In this document: in pieces, positions 60,601 through 64,000 of the stretch
Layout of the letters: each line of letters begins with the position of its first letter
How positions within the stretch are numbered: position 1 is the first letter of the stretch
Source of the DNA: Juglans regia
Lineage: Eukaryota; Streptophyta; Magnoliopsida; Fagales; Juglandaceae
Length of the DNA: 64,000 nucleotides
Assembly: GCF_001411555.2 (NCBI RefSeq)
Contig: NC_049901.1
Coordinates: 35,040,838-35,104,837, forward strand
Direction: 5' to 3'
Program-made: the position numbers and the translations under genes
The notes under the pieces: model-generated
Seen by the model: the letters and a program-made list of their open reading frames with translations, nothing else
Databases searched by the model: none
What the model was told of the DNA's origin: nothing

Positions 60601-61757
60601 GGCGAGTTAAACTCTACCCCATCCGGAGTTCTCATCCCTTTGATTCTTTTACGTCGTTTATTAGCTAACCATACATGAAAAAATTTTGAATTACGATCAC
60701 CTTCCATATTCCATTTTATTTTAGCCATTTGAGCTAATCTGATATCTTCCCTACGTCTCCAAGAATTTAATTCATCCGAAGCCAGCACAAGCTCCCTCTC
60801 GGCATCAATATCCCACTCTCTTTGCAGACAACCTTCCAGACCCTCAACCTTCGCTTCCAAAGATTCAATATGGGTATTAGTCCTACCAAACACTAGCTTA
60901 TTCCATTCACGAAGAGACACTTTCACCTTTTTAAGCTTACAAGCAAGAATGACAAGCCCCGTCCCAAGCACCGGCACATCCCACACCTGCTTTATAAAAC
61001 CAATAAATTCTGGATGCTCAACCCACATTTGCTGAAATCTAAATGGAGGAGGACCATAGGAATAAGTATCCTTAAAAAATTCAACCAACATAGGGAAATG
61101 GTCGGAAGTCGTCCTTGATAAGTACGAACAAGACGCCGTAGGGGACAAAGACAATAAATTTGCATCCAATAACACACGATCCAGCTTCGCCCAAGCTCTA
61201 GCTAAACCACTCTGGCCATTACACCAAGAAAAATTACTACCTTGAGCACTTAAATCAATTAAACCACCCTCATGGATCCATTGGTTAAAATCATCCATCG
61301 CCGCTATTGGCCTAGGACGACCACCCCGTCTTTCCAAATTCGTACGAATAATATTAAAATCGCCAGCAAACAAACAAGGATCATTATTCATACTATTCCA
61401 CCTCAAATCCTCCCATAGAACCCGCCTATCCATCATATTACACTTTGCATAAATAAAATTACCCAAAAATTGAAATTCACCCTCAACTATCCTTAGAGAC
61501 AAAAATTGTGAGGTCATCCGCATAATCTGTACATTTAAATCATTCATCCACAAGACCCATATTTTCCCACCAACTTCTTCATTAGAAATTACATTATCAA
61601 AATGGAGAGTCCGCATGTATGATTGAGCTTTAACAAAATTCAGGAAAGGCTCCATTAAAATAATCATCTTGCAATTCAACTTTCTTTGCAGTATTTTTAA
61701 ACGACCTATAGAGGAACCTAGTCCCCTAATATTCCACACCAAAATAGAACCTATCAT
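57624..61757 (-). pseudogene. LINE ORF2 (endonuclease, reverse transcriptase, zf-RVT, RNase H)
   Basis: Starts MIGSILVWNIRGLGSS at 61757. The EEP endonuclease domain shows WNIRG, MEPF, AGDFNII and SDHFPML. The reverse transcriptase shows FRPISLCSVFYKICSKIIVN, VDMAKAYDRVDW, GLRQGDPLSPYLF and the active-site MYADDIVIF. Then come zf-RVT (SRCDCCEEGKYEDQNHVLF) and RNase H (NTDGSSLGNPGPSGVGG, NKAELLAL, ELDSQ). Lesions: an in-frame TAA at 60078, frame changes near the A8 run at 59094-59103 and near 59030, TAG at 58131 and TAG at 57879. ORF2 normally nicks the target and copies the RNA; this copy cannot make the whole protein. Confidence 0.9.
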
Positions 61758-61857
61758 AGTGACAATTTTTTGGCTCGAGTAATCACTCGATTAGAACTCC
61801 TAATTTTATGAAATTTTTTTTCCTATATTTCCTCTTCCCAGTTTCTTCCTCTATGTT

Positions 61858-63114
61858 CTAATGATACTCCTTATCCTGCGAAAAAACTTCCGCATGAATA
61901 TCAGGTTCTGGATCCGATAAAGACCCTTCTTCCAAACAAAAAACATCATCAGTATGCTGGGCCTCTTCCGTAATCACTGTTTCTTCCTCTGCCAAATGCT
62001 CTGTTTTCGTAACCTGCTCTGTCTCTCGCGTGACTGCCTCCGATTGCAAACTAGCATCCGTTTGCCTCACCTCAGCAAGACTCTCCGTATTTACTGCCTC
62101 TCCAAGTTCTGTGTCCATTACTAATTCCTTTATCATCAAAGTAGAAGCAGGGGCCCCTAAAACCAAATTAACATCCACGTATTCTGCATCAACTTGTTCT
62201 GCATGATTTCTTGGAAAGGCTAAAACCGAAGACCCAAGAACCAACTTAGATTGATCTTCCACCCCAGGTTCCTCCGTAACTGGTTCTTTAGGCTCTTCCA
62301 ATACTATTTCTCTAGGCTCTTTCCTATCTGGTTCTTGATCACCATCTGTTGGTTGTTGCCGAACCCACATTTTCTTTTTTGGTTTCTTTTTTCCAGCCCG
62401 ACATGTACGCACATTGTGCCCCTGAATTTTACAAATGGAACAGAAAGCAGGCAGTGTTACAATCTCCTGCTTTCGGCTAGAACCCAACCCCGGCATGCCA
62501 ATCCAAAAATGTGAAATAGGCTCAATGGCCGCATCCATCTCCACACAGAGACGCGCACCATCAGTGCGAGTCGCACAACGTGTGGGGTTATCACGCCTAA
62601 TAAATCTACCGATTGGAGCTGTCAAGATTTTAAGCAATGATTCATGATAAAAATTAGGAGGCAAACCTGGTAAAGCAATCCAAACCGTCACTATTGATGG
62701 TTCTTCCTCCTCCTTAAACTCTGGCGTCCAGTGAAAGGCACGATAAGGAATACCGTCCATATCGCATGTCTCCCTTGATAAAGCTTTCATGCAGTCCTCC
62801 TCCGAAACCGTACGAACGAAAACATTTCTCGGACGCCTCATGGTTGAAACAACTGGAGTACCTTCCAAGCCCCATCGATTCTGAATGAAGTTTCAGATAG
62901 CGTCCAAAGATGGCCGGTTACGGAGAAACTTCAAAACTATTGAAAACCTGAATGGTTTTGCCGAACGGAATATCTCCTCCTTGGAGAACTGAAAGAAAAG
63001 TTCTCCATCCTTAGTTTTTGGCGCACGGTGAGACACGGCCAACTCAGGAAGAGGCTGAGGAACCACCGAAACTAAATCTACAAATCCTCTACCAACTTCA
63101 TCAGCGGCTGCCAT
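61858..63114 (-). pseudogene. LINE ORF1 (DUF4283 plus zinc knuckle)
   Basis: Starts MAAADEVGRGFVDLVSVVPQ at 63114. One TGA at 62893-62895 interrupts the DUF4283 core (FSIVLKFLRNRPSLDAI, stop, then NFIQNRWGLEGTPVV in the same frame). The rest is open to 61858. It contains WIALPGLPPNFYHESLL, typical of DUF4283, and the knuckle CSICKIQGHNVRTC (CX2CX4HX4C), followed by a basic patch and an acidic Glu/Thr-rich tail. In LINEs ORF1 binds the RNA and helps form the transposition particle. The single stop suggests the gene decayed recently. Confidence 0.88.
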
Positions 63115-63769
63115 GCAGCCTTACGTAAATCTGGGAACAAAACTATGCAGCAAAAGAAAACTCAAGGAGAGTTTTCAAGAAGCCGCATCAATTCTTGAAG
63201 CATTTCTTGGAGCCCAGCGTTAAAACTCTTGCTTCAAGACGCCCATCATGATGAAAACCTCCCATATACCATCTTAAGATTCTAGAATAGAAGAAACGAA
63301 TACTATAAGATTTCTTTTCGTACGTACGTTGCTTTTGACTAAAGGCTATCCAAGAAAGAATTCATGATCTTGGACGACGGGGAATTATGTACATCATTCA
63401 GGCCCAAGTGTATGTCTCGGAAATGCCCCCAGAGGAATGCAGAGAGAAAATCGACGAGCAAAGAAAACCAGCGTCAGTTTTCAATTCAATTAGTTAATTA
63501 TATAGTAATTATATAAATTAATAATATAATTTTCATTTAATTTCTTATCATTGACCATATAATTTTTTATTGAATTTGTTACATAATTTACATTAATAAG
63601 TCGCTTAATTTAATTTAGTATTTTAAATAATTTTTTTTATTAATTAATTTAAAAAAAAAATGCCGGACCGAATAGACCGACTGGACCAGACCGGATCGAT
63701 AACTACCAGTCCGGTCCGGTTCTTATGAGATGTTCGGTTCGGTTCGATCCGGACCGGTTTACACCCTTA

Positions 63770-63771
63770 AT

Positions 63772-63812
<41 letters not shown>

Positions 63813-64000
63813 GAGCTCAAGTACGGAGTGTAGAGGTTCGAATGCTTCGTTGCAGCATGCATGATGGCATGGGCAAAGCTATGGATGTAGACATGAGTGA
63901 TAGCGAGATCACGAGACCTCATAATTTTGACTAATCTCTTACAGGAAGTCGTTGTTGAGCCCAAAACTACATTAATATAAAAAATACATCTCTCTTGTTT
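63770..64000. other. Window edge: microsatellites, no gene seen
   Basis: (TA)n then (GA)n at about 63771-63812, followed by unrecognised non-coding sequence. Confidence 0.6.

Larger units (their letters stand above)
57341..63485 (-). mobile_element. L1-type LINE retrotransposon, nearly full length
   Basis: About 6.1 kb on the - strand. The 3' end is the T14 run at 57341-57354 (the poly(A) tail read backwards). An 8-bp direct repeat TCAATTAG flanks it (57333-57340 and 63486-63493). It carries a 5' leader of about 370 bp, ORF1, ORF2 and a 3' UTR of about 270 bp. Completeness at the 5' end plus a readable target duplication point to a fairly recent insertion. Confidence 0.88.
56961..63769. mobile_element. 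hAT-like element split by a LINE
   Basis: The left end GGGTGTAAACCGGTCGG and the right end CCGGACCGGTTTACACCC are inverted copies. The left part is 56961-57340 and the right part 63486-63769; together they make a small non-autonomous element of about 0.66 kb with TA-rich core, like 36780-37340. The 8-bp duplication expected for hAT is not clear here. Confidence 0.65.

Noticed and set aside
62251..62647. Plus-strand open frames in the LINE
   Set aside because: Antisense shadows of LINE ORF1.
1..64000. tRNA, rRNA, CRISPR or bacterial-type operon features
   Set aside because: None was seen; the window is plant nuclear DNA.

Overview
The window is nuclear DNA of a flowering plant, most likely a woody dicot. 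It is AT-rich, rich in transposons and microsatellites, and has spliced genes with GT-AG introns. The organism is inferred only from the style of the genes and repeats. The MITE families and the TT2-type MYB would suit a Fagales tree, but the species cannot be read from the sequence. Only two genes look intact. One is a two-domain stress-response A/B-barrel (Dabb, UP3-like) gene at 6.1-6.9 kb on the + strand. The other is a three-exon R2R3-MYB gene of the TT2/MYB123 type at 53.0-54.4 kb on the - strand. Almost everything else that can be named is a mobile element or the remains of one.

Layout. 1-781 is the end of a CACTA transposon with 133-bp subterminal repeats. 0.8-8.2 kb holds degraded repeats and the Dabb gene. 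From 8.26 to 35.66 kb lies a tandem duplication of a segment of about 5.5 kb (copy A 8259-26723, copy B 26724-35659). After the duplication each copy took a different CACTA insertion, and the other copy still keeps the empty site, so element ends and 3-bp AAT target duplications can be read to the base. Copy A carries CACTA-1 (12990-25849, 12.86 kb). It has decayed TNP2-like and TNP1-like transposase genes, a third antisense accessory gene, a 177-bp tandem array and many copies of the palindrome CGTTCGAACG. Copy B carries CACTA-2 (27133-30667, 3.5 kb), a non-autonomous element that has captured pieces of host genes: two DDI1 exons with a lipase exon between them. Older insertions shared by both copies are a Tourist-like MITE and a Mutator-like element with a 9-bp target duplication.

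35.7-53.0 kb is gene-poor. It holds hAT-like elements, MITEs of several families, microsatellites and a tandemly duplicated Helitron-like element (48.3-50.9 kb). Upstream of the MYB gene, a small hAT-like element (56961-63769) has been split by a nearly full-length L1-type LINE (57341-63485, - strand). The LINE has ORF1 (DUF4283 plus zinc knuckle) and ORF2 (endonuclease, reverse transcriptase, zf-RVT, RNase H) and an 8-bp target duplication, and is broken by a few stops and frameshifts.

The most informative points are the paired empty and filled CACTA sites in a tandem duplication, the long palindrome-studded flank of CACTA-1 with its antisense accessory gene, and the exon-mixing CACTA-2. All identifications rest on reading the sequence and on family knowledge; no database search was run.
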